A DNA stretch of 64,000 nt from positions 19,949,001-20,013,000 of the forward strand of contig JAYKYS010000008.1 in assembly GCA_036924285.1 (NCBI GenBank). The letters are read 5' to 3'. A model generated the notes under the pieces. The model made no database searches. It saw nothing but the letters and a program-made list of their open reading frames with translations, and was not told the origin of the DNA. A program made the position numbers and the translations under genes. Origin of the DNA: Asterella californica (Eukaryota; Streptophyta; Marchantiopsida; Marchantiales; Aytoniaceae). Positions 9,303-19,383 of this stretch are shown here, piece by piece; the stretch's first letter is position 1; each line of letters begins with the position of its first letter.

Positions 9303-11547
9303 TTACCTCGGTGTCGCTGAGGTGGCTTCCTCCATAGTCGTCGCTGGCCCTGCTGTCGCTGCTGCTGCTTCTTCCTCGGCTTCGGCTTCGGCTTCCGACT
9401 CTACTTCTGCTTCTGCTTCGGAAGACGGAAGCGTCTTCTGGGAAGCTGGGTCGACTTGCGCTTCCTCGCTCTTCTGAGGCACTGGTGCAGTACTAGGGAT
9501 CATGGCGACCTCATAGGGGTCCGGGGAAGTCGCTTCCTCCACGCGGAATACCTGGAAAGACGGTTCTTCTTCTTGTCTTCCAGAAGACATCTTGTCTTCC
9601 GGGACTTTTTCTGATGTCTTCTCGGCTTCCAACGCTGTCACTACCAAGTGGACAGCGAGGTCGAACTCCTCCTTTTCCAATCCGAATCCAGTCGATGGTG
9701 CTGGAGCTTGAGAAGATGCAGTTGCATGTGGCTGAATCAAAGGAAGATCATAGAAGACACTCTATCTGCCGATCCAAATACCTCAACATGCTCTCCGTGC
9801 ACTCTACCAACCTCGCTTTGGACTCCTTGTCCCACTCTCTAGCCAAGGTAAGCAACTTCCTACCCGCGGTGAAGTTGAACTTCTTTCGAAGCACTTCCAC
9901 CGATTGTGCTAGCATCTCCTATGCACGAGCTTCTGCTGCTTCTCACTGCATCTTCTCAGCTGCAACTCGCGCTTCTGCGGCTTCTCGCTGCGTCTTCCAT
10001 GTTGTCTTCTCCTCTGCGAGGGCGGTGATCTTCCCCCGCACTCGGAGAACCTCTTGATCGCGTTGCTGTAGACGCGCCTGCAACTCCTGGTTGCCCTTCT
10101 TCAGTTGGGTCAGCTCTTTGGCAGAAGCGGCTGCTTCCGCCTTGTATCTCGCTGCGAGCTTCTCCGTGGTGCGGAGACTAGCTTCCAACGCTTCTGTCTT
10201 CTTCTGGCCTTCTTCCTGACGCATCAAGGTGCGCAGACCGAATCCAGACTGTAGCGGCTTCTCCTGAGCCTTTGCTCTCTTCTCCAGCAACTCCATAGCT
10301 GGCTGGATCTCTGCGTGGAAGAAGGCACTAAACTCTTCCAGTCTCTTTTCTGCGGAAGACAGGTTCATCTCCACAATCCGATCGGAGGTGGCGACCTTGT
10401 CTTCTAGAGGCAAGGATGTCTCTTCCACCACTATGGTCTTCATCTTCTGCACACGGGAAGAAGCTACTCTTCTCATCTTCCAGGGTGGAAGATCTCTCCC
10501 CATGGTACGAGCGGTCCTCTTTACTGCGCTTCCTCGCATCGCAGTAGGAGTATCCATCCATCCTTCGTCTTCTGGAGTCTTCGGAAAACTCCCTGGTGGT
10601 GCCGAAGCGGTCTTCTGCTCCGGTCGGGTACTCAGCGGCTCTTCCTTCGAATCAGACTCTGATCCCGAATGAATAAGGGAGGTGGTCTTCCTAGGTACAC
10701 TTCTAGGGCCCATCTTCCTCAGAGGCGTGGCGTCTTCCGATCCACTGGAGTCATCTTTCCTCACCAAAAGCGTCTTCTGATGAGAGCCAGGCCTCAGCAG
10801 CGACATCAGAGTGAGAGGGGGAGTCATCGCTGCTGCTCGGTCATCTTCTTCCGAGATCTCCTCCTTCGCCTCTTGTTGCTCTGTTGGCCCATACTTCACC
10901 AACTGCCCTTCCGTGAGATCCCCCATGGCTACGTACAAGTAGCAGAGAAAAGGTGTCAAGTGTCCTCCCGCCGGGGTACCCAAGTACGCTAGCTCCGTCT
11001 GTACGTAGATGTGGAAGAATGAGCCCCAGTTGACGGACACTTCTTCATCCCACACTGCTTCCAGGGACTCTACGTCATGATCTCCAAGGTACTTCGTCTT
11101 CTGCGCTTTCCCCTTGGGAAAGAGATGCACAAACAGCTTCGCCAGAAGTCGCTTCTTCGGCTCCTGATAAGATTCGATCTTCCATCCGTTCCTTCCCTGC
11201 CTGTCCTCCAGGAAAAGGCAAATTGTGCTTCCAGGCACATGCCACTCACTCACGATCCTGGGAAGGATCTTCTTCTCGAGCCAATACCCTCGGTCCTCGG
11301 ATTCGGGCTTGTGGAAGACCCTGCGCCACCAATCTTCAGTCCAGGAAGATGGTCTTCCTCGAGCTACTCCTGCCTTCGCAGGTACACGGTTACGAGGCGG
11401 TAATGCTGCCCAAACCTCCTCCAGAAGTCCCTGGTCGGCGAGGTTCCAATCCCACATGAAGAAGTCGAGACCCAACTCCTTGAGGAAGGGTGTGGCCTCG
11501 GCCAAGTCTGCTGCGGGTAGCACCAACCCTCGAGGATGCATCGACAT
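9303..11547 (-). pseudogene. ORF1 of element B, full-length but broken copy
   Basis: I do not recognise this product with confidence. The first 534 codons (11547-9943) are open. A following stretch (9942-9741) stays similar in style but carries at least three stops, and the tail (9740-9303) continues in another frame. The N-terminal 260 aa are Trp/Leu/Pro-rich and globular, repeated almost unchanged at 20122-19384. Next comes a Ser/acidic linker, then a strong coiled coil (Glu/Lys/Gln/Ala heptads, residues about 375-534), then an Ala/Glu-repeat tail. The organisation (globular head, long coiled coil) recalls the plant 'putative gypsy type transposon' proteins that accompany some large plant Ty3 elements; this family link is from memory and unverified. 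Codon choice is saturated with GAAGAC and GTCTTC. Confidence 0.6.
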
Positions 11548-13558
11548 ATTGGAAGATTTGTTGCACTAAGCCACATGCACTTATTGTGAGTCAAAGGCTC
11601 AGTCCTTCTCAAGTGCCCACAGTCTAGCTTCTACTTCTCAGAAGATGAAACTAGTCTTCCAGAAGACAGCTACTCCGTCGTCCAGGATTCTAACAGTGCT
11701 TCCTAAATAGCTCTTGTCTTCCGAGCTATGTCTAAACAATCCTAACTAAGCAAGGCCTCGCATGGATTCCTAAGAAGACAACCCACCTTGCATTACATCC
11801 TACTTCCTATCAGAAGATAAAAGATTCGCGGAACGTAGAGTGCATAACAGGTTCAGAAGATGGTTGCGGGCTCCTGCGGTGACAGTGGTCTCTAGGAAGA
11901 CTCCCAGGACAACTTCCGATTCAATGTCGTTCTCGGAGACCTCCCGAAGTCAGGCTTCTCTTCACTGGTCTCACCTGTCTTCTTCCTACGCGCAATCTAT
12001 CCTCACAACAGACTCAAGACAATTGCACTCTGTTCTTCTGACTTCTCACCTCTCATACACACTCAGAAGAAGCTTGCTGCATGATGGGAAGACATGACCC
12101 TCGATCATTCTCTCCAGATTTTGTCAACAAGACTTCTCACGACTCTCTCCTAAGAAGAAGGAATGAGCTGCTATGGGTCGGACAGAAGAGACCCGAAATG
12201 GACCCTCACGTCTTCTCGCGCATTTTGTCAGCCTTTCCAGTCTTCTAGTCTCTCTAGGAAGATGTGGATTTGAAAAGCTTGGAAGACCGGGAGGCACAGG
12301 CCTAGTTCCCGACTTCCACCTTCTCGAAATAACAAAACAACTCACCAAGCCGCTCAGAATTCGTACCAAGCCTCTCTTAACACAAAACCAAAGCAAACTC
12401 ACTCTTGATACGAATTGTGTCCAGTCGACTTTCGAAGACAGTCAGGCTACTGAAGCGTCTTCCGAAGACAGTCTTCCGAAGATGTTCCAATCTTCCGAAG
12501 CGTCTTTCGAAGACAGTCTTCTGAAGATGTTCCAATCTTCCGTAGCGTCTTCTGTTCAAGGTTTCGGGAGTAGAGGAGTAGTAGGGTAGGAAAATTGATA
12601 GCTGGGAGCGTCAATTTGAGGGCTAGGGATAGGGAAGCTCGAATTGAACTTGGGAAGAAGCAAGTGGATGGCTGACGGAAATTGGACAGCGCTTCCACAC
12701 CCAATGTCACAATAAGAAAATAAGGATGGGGGATTGATCGATCAGGCTGCCTGCAAACAACGGGGGAAGCGCGGGGGATACCAAACAAAGACGAGAAGCA
12801 GTGGGGAATGAAAGAGAACATGGGAAGAACCTCTACTGTCTTTTGTCGACTTCTCGAGCTGTCTTCGATCTTCTGCGCGCTTCTGGCTCTGGTTCCAGCT
12901 CCAATGCGACCCCACAAGGTTGCTTCCGCTGTTTGCTTCTGGCTACGCCTCAATTCCATCTTCTATTCCACTCAGCCACCCTCCAATGTCAACTTCCGGG
13001 AGCTCACAGAAAACGCCTTCAGTTCACTACGCTTCCTGCGCTTAGTAGTTCGATTTCGCCTTCCTTCTAACTTCGCATCGATCTTGTCCTCACTCGATTT
13101 CACTCGCTGCTTTCCTCATTCAAATCAACTTGCTGCCTGAATCGATCTTCTCAGTCTCTAATCTCTCGATGCGGTAAGCAGGTAGGTTTCTGTGCTAATG
13201 CGCTTCCTGCGCTGTCTTCCCCGCAGTTTAGGGGTTTCGACACTCCTGACCTACCTAACCTGTTCGGTGCTATTTGGTAGGTGCACCTACTCCTTACGTG
13301 GTTAAGCTTCCGCGGTTGCCGTCTTCCGGAAGATGCGTGTCTTCCGCTGTCTTCCGTCTTTCGAAGACATCACCGAGAAGACGCTTCCCGGAAGACGGTC
13401 GTCTTCCGAAGAAGTCAATTTATTATTACAAACAGCTCATAAGATCATCTTCCTTCTAAGGAAGCAGTAATCTTAAGTAACAACGCTTCTTCAGTTATAC
13501 AAACAAGTTATTAATCTCAAAAATTTCAAAAATTCGTGAATCCTATAATTTGTGGACA
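10795..13558 (-). repeat. Left LTR-side block of element B
   Basis: About 2.76 kb that reappears at 19384-22102, roughly 95% identical by eye. The right edge at 13558 falls just past the pol remnant and ends GTGGACA, so the element strand begins TGTCC. Similarity stops near 10795 inside ORF1, while ORF1 itself continues. Bases 11550-13558 are non-coding and full of GTCTTC/GAAGAC palindromes, as expected for the true LTR portion. A 45-bp unit is duplicated here (12452-12541) but single in the right copy. Confidence 0.8.
12452..12541. repeat. 45-bp tandem duplication in left block of B
   Basis: Units at 12452-12496 and 12497-12541, each starting GAAGCGTCTT and ending near CAATCTTCC. The matching place in the right block (about 21042-21086) has one unit. 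This accounts for the offset change from 8544 to 8589 between the two blocks. Confidence 0.85.
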
Positions 13559-13578
13559 CCACATACGCCCACCCTCAC

Positions 13579-13600
13579 ATGTTTGCGTCCCCGCAAACAT
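13579..13600. repeat. Perfect hairpin beside the LTR edge of B
   Basis: ATGTTTGCG, a 4-base loop, then CGCAAACAT. It lies 21 bp outside the 3' LTR edge, between the pol end and the purine-rich stretch expected to prime plus-strand synthesis. Confidence 0.7.
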
Positions 13601-13620
13601 CAGTGCTTCAGCACTTCTGT

Positions 13621-15110
13621 TTACGTCCAGTACTTCTTGACACGCCATCCATTTACGCGAGTGGTCATCAACGTACCGTCCAGCTTTTCCAACTGCAAAG
13701 AACCATTGGTGAAGACCTCCAAGACGCGGTAAGGACCCATCCAGCGAAGATGAAGTTTCCCGCGGAACTTAAGATGTCGATTGTCATAGAGAAGAACCAA
13801 GTCCCCATCTACAACGGTCACCTTCTTCAGCTTGCCATTGCGCTTGTACTTCGTACGTCTTCTCCAAAGCTTTATTCCTATCTTCTTCAAACTCTACAAA
13901 GTTCAGAAGACGCTGCTCCTGGCTTTCCTCTTCTTCCATGCGTTCGGTTACGGCTAACCGGTAAGTAGGGACCTCTAACTCGATGGGCACAATAGGTGTC
14001 ATGCCATAAGTTAGGTAGAAGGGTGTCTTCTGGGTTGTGACTTTGGGTGAAATCTTGAAAGCTCATAACACAAATGGCAATTTCGTGTCCCAATCATACG
14101 CATGGTTAACAGTTACCTTATTCAGGATGTTACACAGAAGACCATTCGACTTCTCCGTCAGTCCGTTTGCTTTCGAGTTGTACGGCGTTGTCTTTCGATG
14201 CTTTATCCTGAAGTATTGGGTCAGGTGATAATGTTGTGCTAGAGGAACCTGGCTACCACTGTGGCATCGTTCTTCCTTGTGGCTTCGCCTTCCATCATTT
14301 TGGTAGCATAGTTGGTAGCTATCAGAATATATCGAGCTCGTGTTCTTCTAGCCACCAGGGCGATAGGCTCTACAAAGTCGATTCCTCACTTTTCAAAAGG
14401 AGCAAGCGGAAGAATGAGAGTAAGAGGCCACCTAGTAGTAGCTGTTGGTCTTCCCACCCTCTGGCACGCATCACATTTCTTGATCTCCTGAAAAGTGTCT
14501 CTATACATGGTCGACCACCAGTAATCGACGTCCAACATCTTCTTCAATGTGGTCTTCAGTCCGTAGTGACCCCCAGCATCTTCGTAGTGAAGTCCCGTGA
14601 TCACTGGCTTAATCTCTGAAAGCTCAAGGCATCTCCTTAGCTTCTCGTCATGTCCCTTCCTAACCAGGATACCTTGGAAGATGGCATAGGGGCCTGCCTT
14701 GTGTAAGAAGACGGCCTTCTACTCCGCATCCAGTCCCTCGGATACTGTTGGTCTTCCAAGAACTTCCTCAAGTCCCTGAAGATCGACTTTTCTGTGAAAG
14801 TCGCAAAGACTGGATCAGAAGATCTAGTCTCGTCTTCTGGGAAGCATGTGGTACGCCCCCCCTCAGATGAAAGTGTCTCTGCGAAAACTGAAAACAGCTT
14901 CTCGTCATGGAACTCGTCTTCCACTTCATCTTCTCGTCGTTCCGTCTCCAATCTGGATAGGTAGTCAGCATTAACATGCTGTCTTCCAAGCCTGTACTCA
15001 ATTGTGTAAGTAAATTCTTGGAGTAGCAGAATTCACCTAGCTATCCTACCAGACAAATCTGCTTTCTTCACAAGATGTTTTAAAGAAAAATGATCCACAT
15101 GGAAGACTCT
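13621..15110 (-). pseudogene. RNase H and integrase remnant of element B
   Basis: Read from 15110 downward in shifting frames. The end of RNase H is recognisable (connection to ISGRIARW-like and NADYLSRL-like motifs near 14950-15060) but its catalytic beginning is missing. Next: integrase zinc site (H-x-H then CDACQ near 14470-14600); FEK followed by TGA where Trp is expected (14386-14388); first catalytic Asp in GIDFVEP; then loss of the central SDRG segment; NSKANGLTEKS-like motif with the catalytic Glu near 14150; and the C-terminal domain with a WMGPY motif (13890-13621). No chromodomain follows. Several further stops and frameshifts are present, so integrase from this copy cannot be functional. 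Confidence 0.85.
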
Positions 15111-15113
15111 CTC

Positions 15114-17519
15114 TCAATCAGGTGACCTTAGGACAAGGGATTCCGACAGAAGCCTCTTCATTTCTTCGAATGCTTCCTGCTGCTCAGAAGACCAAATGTA
15201 AGGTTCGTCCTTCTTCAGCAACTTGGTAAGTCTTCCTGCTACCTCTGCGTACTTGTCAATAAACCTCCTGTAGTATCCTACGTTGCCCAAGAAGCTTCTC
15301 AACTGAGTCAAGTTAGCAGGTGGGTGAAGTTTCATGATGACTTCTATCTTAGCACAGTCGACTTCTATACCTCTTCCAGAAATCCTATGTCCTAGCAAAA
15401 TTCCCTCTGACATACCGAAGAAGCACTTCTCAGGGTGAAGAGCCAAACGATGTTCTCTACACTTCAGGTGGTCTTCTTTCGATCCAAACATACAGAAATC
15501 ATCCAAGAAGATCTCCATGAAAGTGCGAAGATACTCCTTGAAGATTGTAATCATCAATCTCTGGAATGTGACGGACGCGTTGCACAAACCAAATGACATT
15601 TGATTGTACACGTACGTGCCCCAATCAGTAGTGAAAGTGGTTTTCGACTTGTCTTCTTCTCTGATTGAAACTTGGTTGTACCCAGAATATCCATCCAGAA
15701 AGCTGTAGAACTCATGTCCTGCTACCTGGTCTAACACAGAATTAGTGAATGGTAAAGGATGATGATCCTTTTTCGTGGCCAAGTTCAGCTTCCGGAAGTC
15801 CTGACACACGTGAATCTTCTCTGTCTGCTTCTTTGGCATGATGACAATAGGAGCTACCCACTCACTACTAAGTATTGGGAAGATGACTCCCGCCTTCAAG
15901 TATTGGTCGATCTGGTCCTTCACCATGAGCGAGTACTTGGGGTTGAGTCGATACTGCCTCTGCCGTGTAGGAACAACGCCATCCAACAAGTCAATGCGAT
16001 GCTCTCCCAACTCTCGGGGTATGCCCTTCATGTCTTCTATGGTCCACGCGAAGACATCCTGGAACTCCGTCAGAAGTTCTCGAAAGTCTTCCAACTGTTG
16101 GCCCCCGATTACCTTAGAAAGCTTCAGCTTCTTCCCAGGAGCAACCTCCATTTCTTGAAGATCATCCGGGTTTACCATTCCTTCAGTGTGACTGTACTCA
16201 CTGGCACCAAAGTACTCTGGTTTGGGAGCTTCTTCCGGTTCAGATTCGTCTTCTGGAAGACCAACTATCGGATCTTCCGAAGGGAAGACGGTATCTTCAT
16301 CTTTTGGAAGACCAACTCTTGGATCTTCCGAAGGGAAGACTATATTTTCGTCTTCTGGAAGCTCTTCTTCCGCAACTTCGTAGCACTCAATGTACCCATA
16401 GATCACTTCCTCTGCTATCTCTGTTACTTCTGCAGTACACAAGTTTTTCACCACAAACTCATTATATCGTTCATCACTGTCAGAAGACGCAGCCGAGTCT
16501 TCTGAAGTGTACCCCTCTGTCGTAGAAGGAGTTTCACCTTGGTGGCCAATCTTGATCCAAGGAAGTGAGACCTTAGTCTTCTCACCTGGCTTGGGTGTAG
16601 GATTGAGAAATCTCAGACAATGTCTTCTCCAATCGGTATTTACATTTGCAGCATACAGCCATGGTCTTCCTATCAACACCTGATATCCAACCCTAGCTAC
16701 AGGTCGCAAAATGATGTAAGTGAGGCAAAAAGATACTCCCCCAATTACCGTCAAGACATCTTTCAGTTGCCCCAAAGGTCGTCTTTTGGTCTGGTCTGTC
16801 ATTCTGAGGATTCTCGGCGTAGGCTGGAACTCAGTGAAGCCTAGGGCATGCGCCGTCTCTTCAGTCATGATGTTAACTCTGGAGCCGGAATCAATGGGTA
16901 CCTTCTTCAGAAGACAGCCATTGATCTCCATATCAAGCTCTGGGGCTCTCAAGTCCTCATGCTCTATCCTTAGGATCGGGGTGCTCTTGGGAACTTTAGC
17001 TGTCCTCCTCTTCCTCGATCCTCAAAGCACGGATTGTAACAACTTCCTATAACCAGCGTTGTCATCCAAAAGCTGTTGGAAGGTTACATCCGCCTTCTGG
17101 TTCCACAAGTCTCGCAAGAAGTCGTAAGGGGATCGCTTTAGAAGAGTGACTGGTGTTTCCAACAAAGAAGATGTAGTAGCTGCTTCCTTGGGTGGAAGAC
17201 CAGAATGGTGTCTTCTCTCGACTGGGGGCTGTTCTCGTGCAACAGGGGTTGCCGTAGTCGGTGTAGGAAGCTGCTGTACTATCTTCCGTCGCTTCTCCAG
17301 CTCTTCTTGCATGATCGCTTCAACTTCTTGTCTAATGTCAAGAGCAAAGTACTTCGGATCTTCTCGGTCGTAAGTAGGAGAAGAAAGCTGCTCAGGGGAA
17401 GATGACCTCTCCTTTCGCTGCTTCTTCTTCTTGATCTCTTTCTGACGGGATTCTGACTTCCCTTTGCTTCTGGTACTTACTTTGAACACCGCTTCATCCA
17501 GGACTTCTTCTGAGGCCAA
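15114..17519 (-). pseudogene. Protease-RT frame of element B, one internal stop
   Basis: One reading frame overlaps the gag end by about 40 nt in the -1 frame and is interrupted once by TGA at 17022-17024, probably from CGA. It starts with a Lys/Glu-rich linker, then an aspartic protease (IDSGSRVNIM near 16890), a Glu/Asp/Pro-rich spacer containing near-repeats encoded by GTCTTC-type DNA (16230-16370), and RT with CQDFRKLN, YSGYNQ, MSFGLCNA and FLDDF catalytic motifs. Just after FLDDF the frame lacks about nine residues compared with related RTs (KEDHLK joins directly to CREH). It ends at 15114 where RNase H should start. RT alone is otherwise well preserved, so decay is moderate. Confidence 0.88.
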
Positions 17520-19383
17520 CTGTCTGAATCTGGGTTAGGGCTCCAAACAGTGCTGTCCGCCAAAGTGAAAGATGAAGCTGCCTCAAGAGACTTCGTCTTC
17601 TGAGCTGCAGTTGTCTTCTGCAGCTGAGGTTCCTTTCCTTCGCGCTTCCCGGGATCTGGTTCGTCTTCCTCGATATGGAGACAATCCGTACAATCCCCAA
17701 GATCTTCTTCTTCTACCGTGATGTGATGTACCACTGCTAACTCGAGCTTAGAAGCTGATGCAACTTCTGCAAGAGGCGTGGTCTCTGCAAATCTAACCAT
17801 TTGTCGTGGCCGTAAGGTCTGAGGACAATTTCCTGTGAAATGACCTGCTTCCTTACCGTTCTCACACAAGGGCACTTGCCCAATCTGTCTTCTCGGATGA
17901 GGACATGTGGACCACCAGTCTCCTGTCTCTCCACAATTATTGCACGCTCCAGGAAGAGCGTGCAATAATTGTGGAGGTCGTTGTGATGAAGAAGGCTGCC
18001 AGGGTGTCCTGGTCTGTACATTACTAGCTCTATCTCTAGGTATATAACGATTATATTGGGCGGGGGGAGTAGGAGTGAAAGGTTGTATCGTCTCGATCTT
18101 ATAGCAAGTTTCTCCACTAGGATCGTGTAGATATCTCTCATCGTCTTCTTCCCAGCCTGCCCAGTTGACAGCTTGGTCCTGCGTACACTGATCTCTGGTG
18201 TGTCTGGAAGAGTTACAAAGATTGCACCAAAGATTTGGCCGGGAAGCCATTGGTTGCTTCCGCTTGTCCTTCTGGTTCAGAAAATGAACTTTCAGGCCGA
18301 CAAACTGCTTCAGCACTTCATCGATGCGGAGATCAGGTGCAGACTGAATGATCTGAGTCTGAGGCATCTTCTGCACAACTTCTTTCCTTGATCGTGTCTT
18401 CTCCTTCTTCTTTTTCCGTGTCTTCTTCTCTTGTTCAGATTCAGATTCAGAACTTTCGACAGTAGACTCTTCAGAAGTAGAGGATACTTCCGAATCACTG
18501 TTATCAGTTCCAGTGGACTTGGACTTCCTCTTGGACTTCCTAGAAGACTTCTTCGACTTCTTGGACTTCTTCGAGGTCTTCCCTCTGTCTTTCGTCATAT
18601 TCCGAGTGATGCTCGAGGTTTCATACTGCTCGGCATGCTTCTGTACTTCTACTAAATCATCACCTCCTCCTCTTCTGCAGTACAACTCCATATCCTGAGA
18701 CAATCCTCCCAAGTACCAGTCCACGGCTTGCTGGGCACAATAACCGGGTCCTCCTTGGTTCTGAAGGATGTGATCCAGGAGGTCTTCAAACCTCTCGGTG
18801 TAATCCCGCAGTGTCTCTTTCTTCTTCCGTTCGAGCCTTTGAAGTTCTATGAGGGTCATCCGATCATAGCCCACTCCTCTGAACCTCTTCAGAAAAGCTG
18901 CCTTCAGAGTAGCCCAAGCGGCCATTACGAACCCATCATCCAACATTTTACTCATCCATTTCCTTCCCTTCCCTATGATCAAACTGGGAAATACACGAAG
19001 TCTGTCGGCATCCGAGTCTTCCTTGTTGGATCGAGAGATGGTCTCGAACATCGTGATGAAGTCGTCCGCGTCAGCATCATTGTCGTACGGATAGTACTTC
19101 TGCCGAGTGTGAGAAGTCATGTCGATTGCCGGCTGGTGCGACTGCCAACTTCTTCCTCCCTCAGGTCCAGGTGGTGGAGATGGTCTTCTCGAAGGTCCAG
19201 GCCTGTCTGAATCACGAAGGTCGTCTTTTGAGTCAGACCTATTGTCGCTATCGCCTTCTGAGACGTTTGGAACGATCTCCTCCAGTCTTCCTTCACCTTG
19301 AGAAGCTTCTTCCGTACTTGGGAAGACGTCTTCCGAGTAACCAGTACCAAAATCTACTTTATACACGTGATCACTCGGTGGTA
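17477..19383 (-). pseudogene. Gag of element B, fused in frame to ORF1 head
   Basis: The frame runs from 19909 to 17477 (810 codons). Codons above about 19384 encode the ORF1 head; the rest is gag: an acidic linker, a gag core (DDADDFITMFE to QDMELYCRRGG, about 19080-18660), a Lys/Ser-rich basic stretch (KKSKKSKK type), and three zinc-knuckle-like motifs. The first knuckle (CNLC...H...C, near 18220) is intact. The second (CNNCGETG, near 17945) has Asp where His is expected. The third (near 17850) lacks its second Cys. Gag binds RNA and forms particles, so loss of two knuckles would weaken packaging. The junction with ORF1 coincides with the end of the duplicated block. It remains unclear whether the fusion is original or produced by deletion. 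Confidence 0.75.
17929..17976. repeat. Perfect 21-bp stem palindrome inside gag of B
   Basis: CTCCACAATTATTGCACGCT and one more C (17929-17949), six-base loop CAGGAA, then the exact reverse complement (17956-17976). It spans the codons of the second zinc knuckle, so it is in coding sequence and would form a strong RNA hairpin. Confidence 0.9.
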
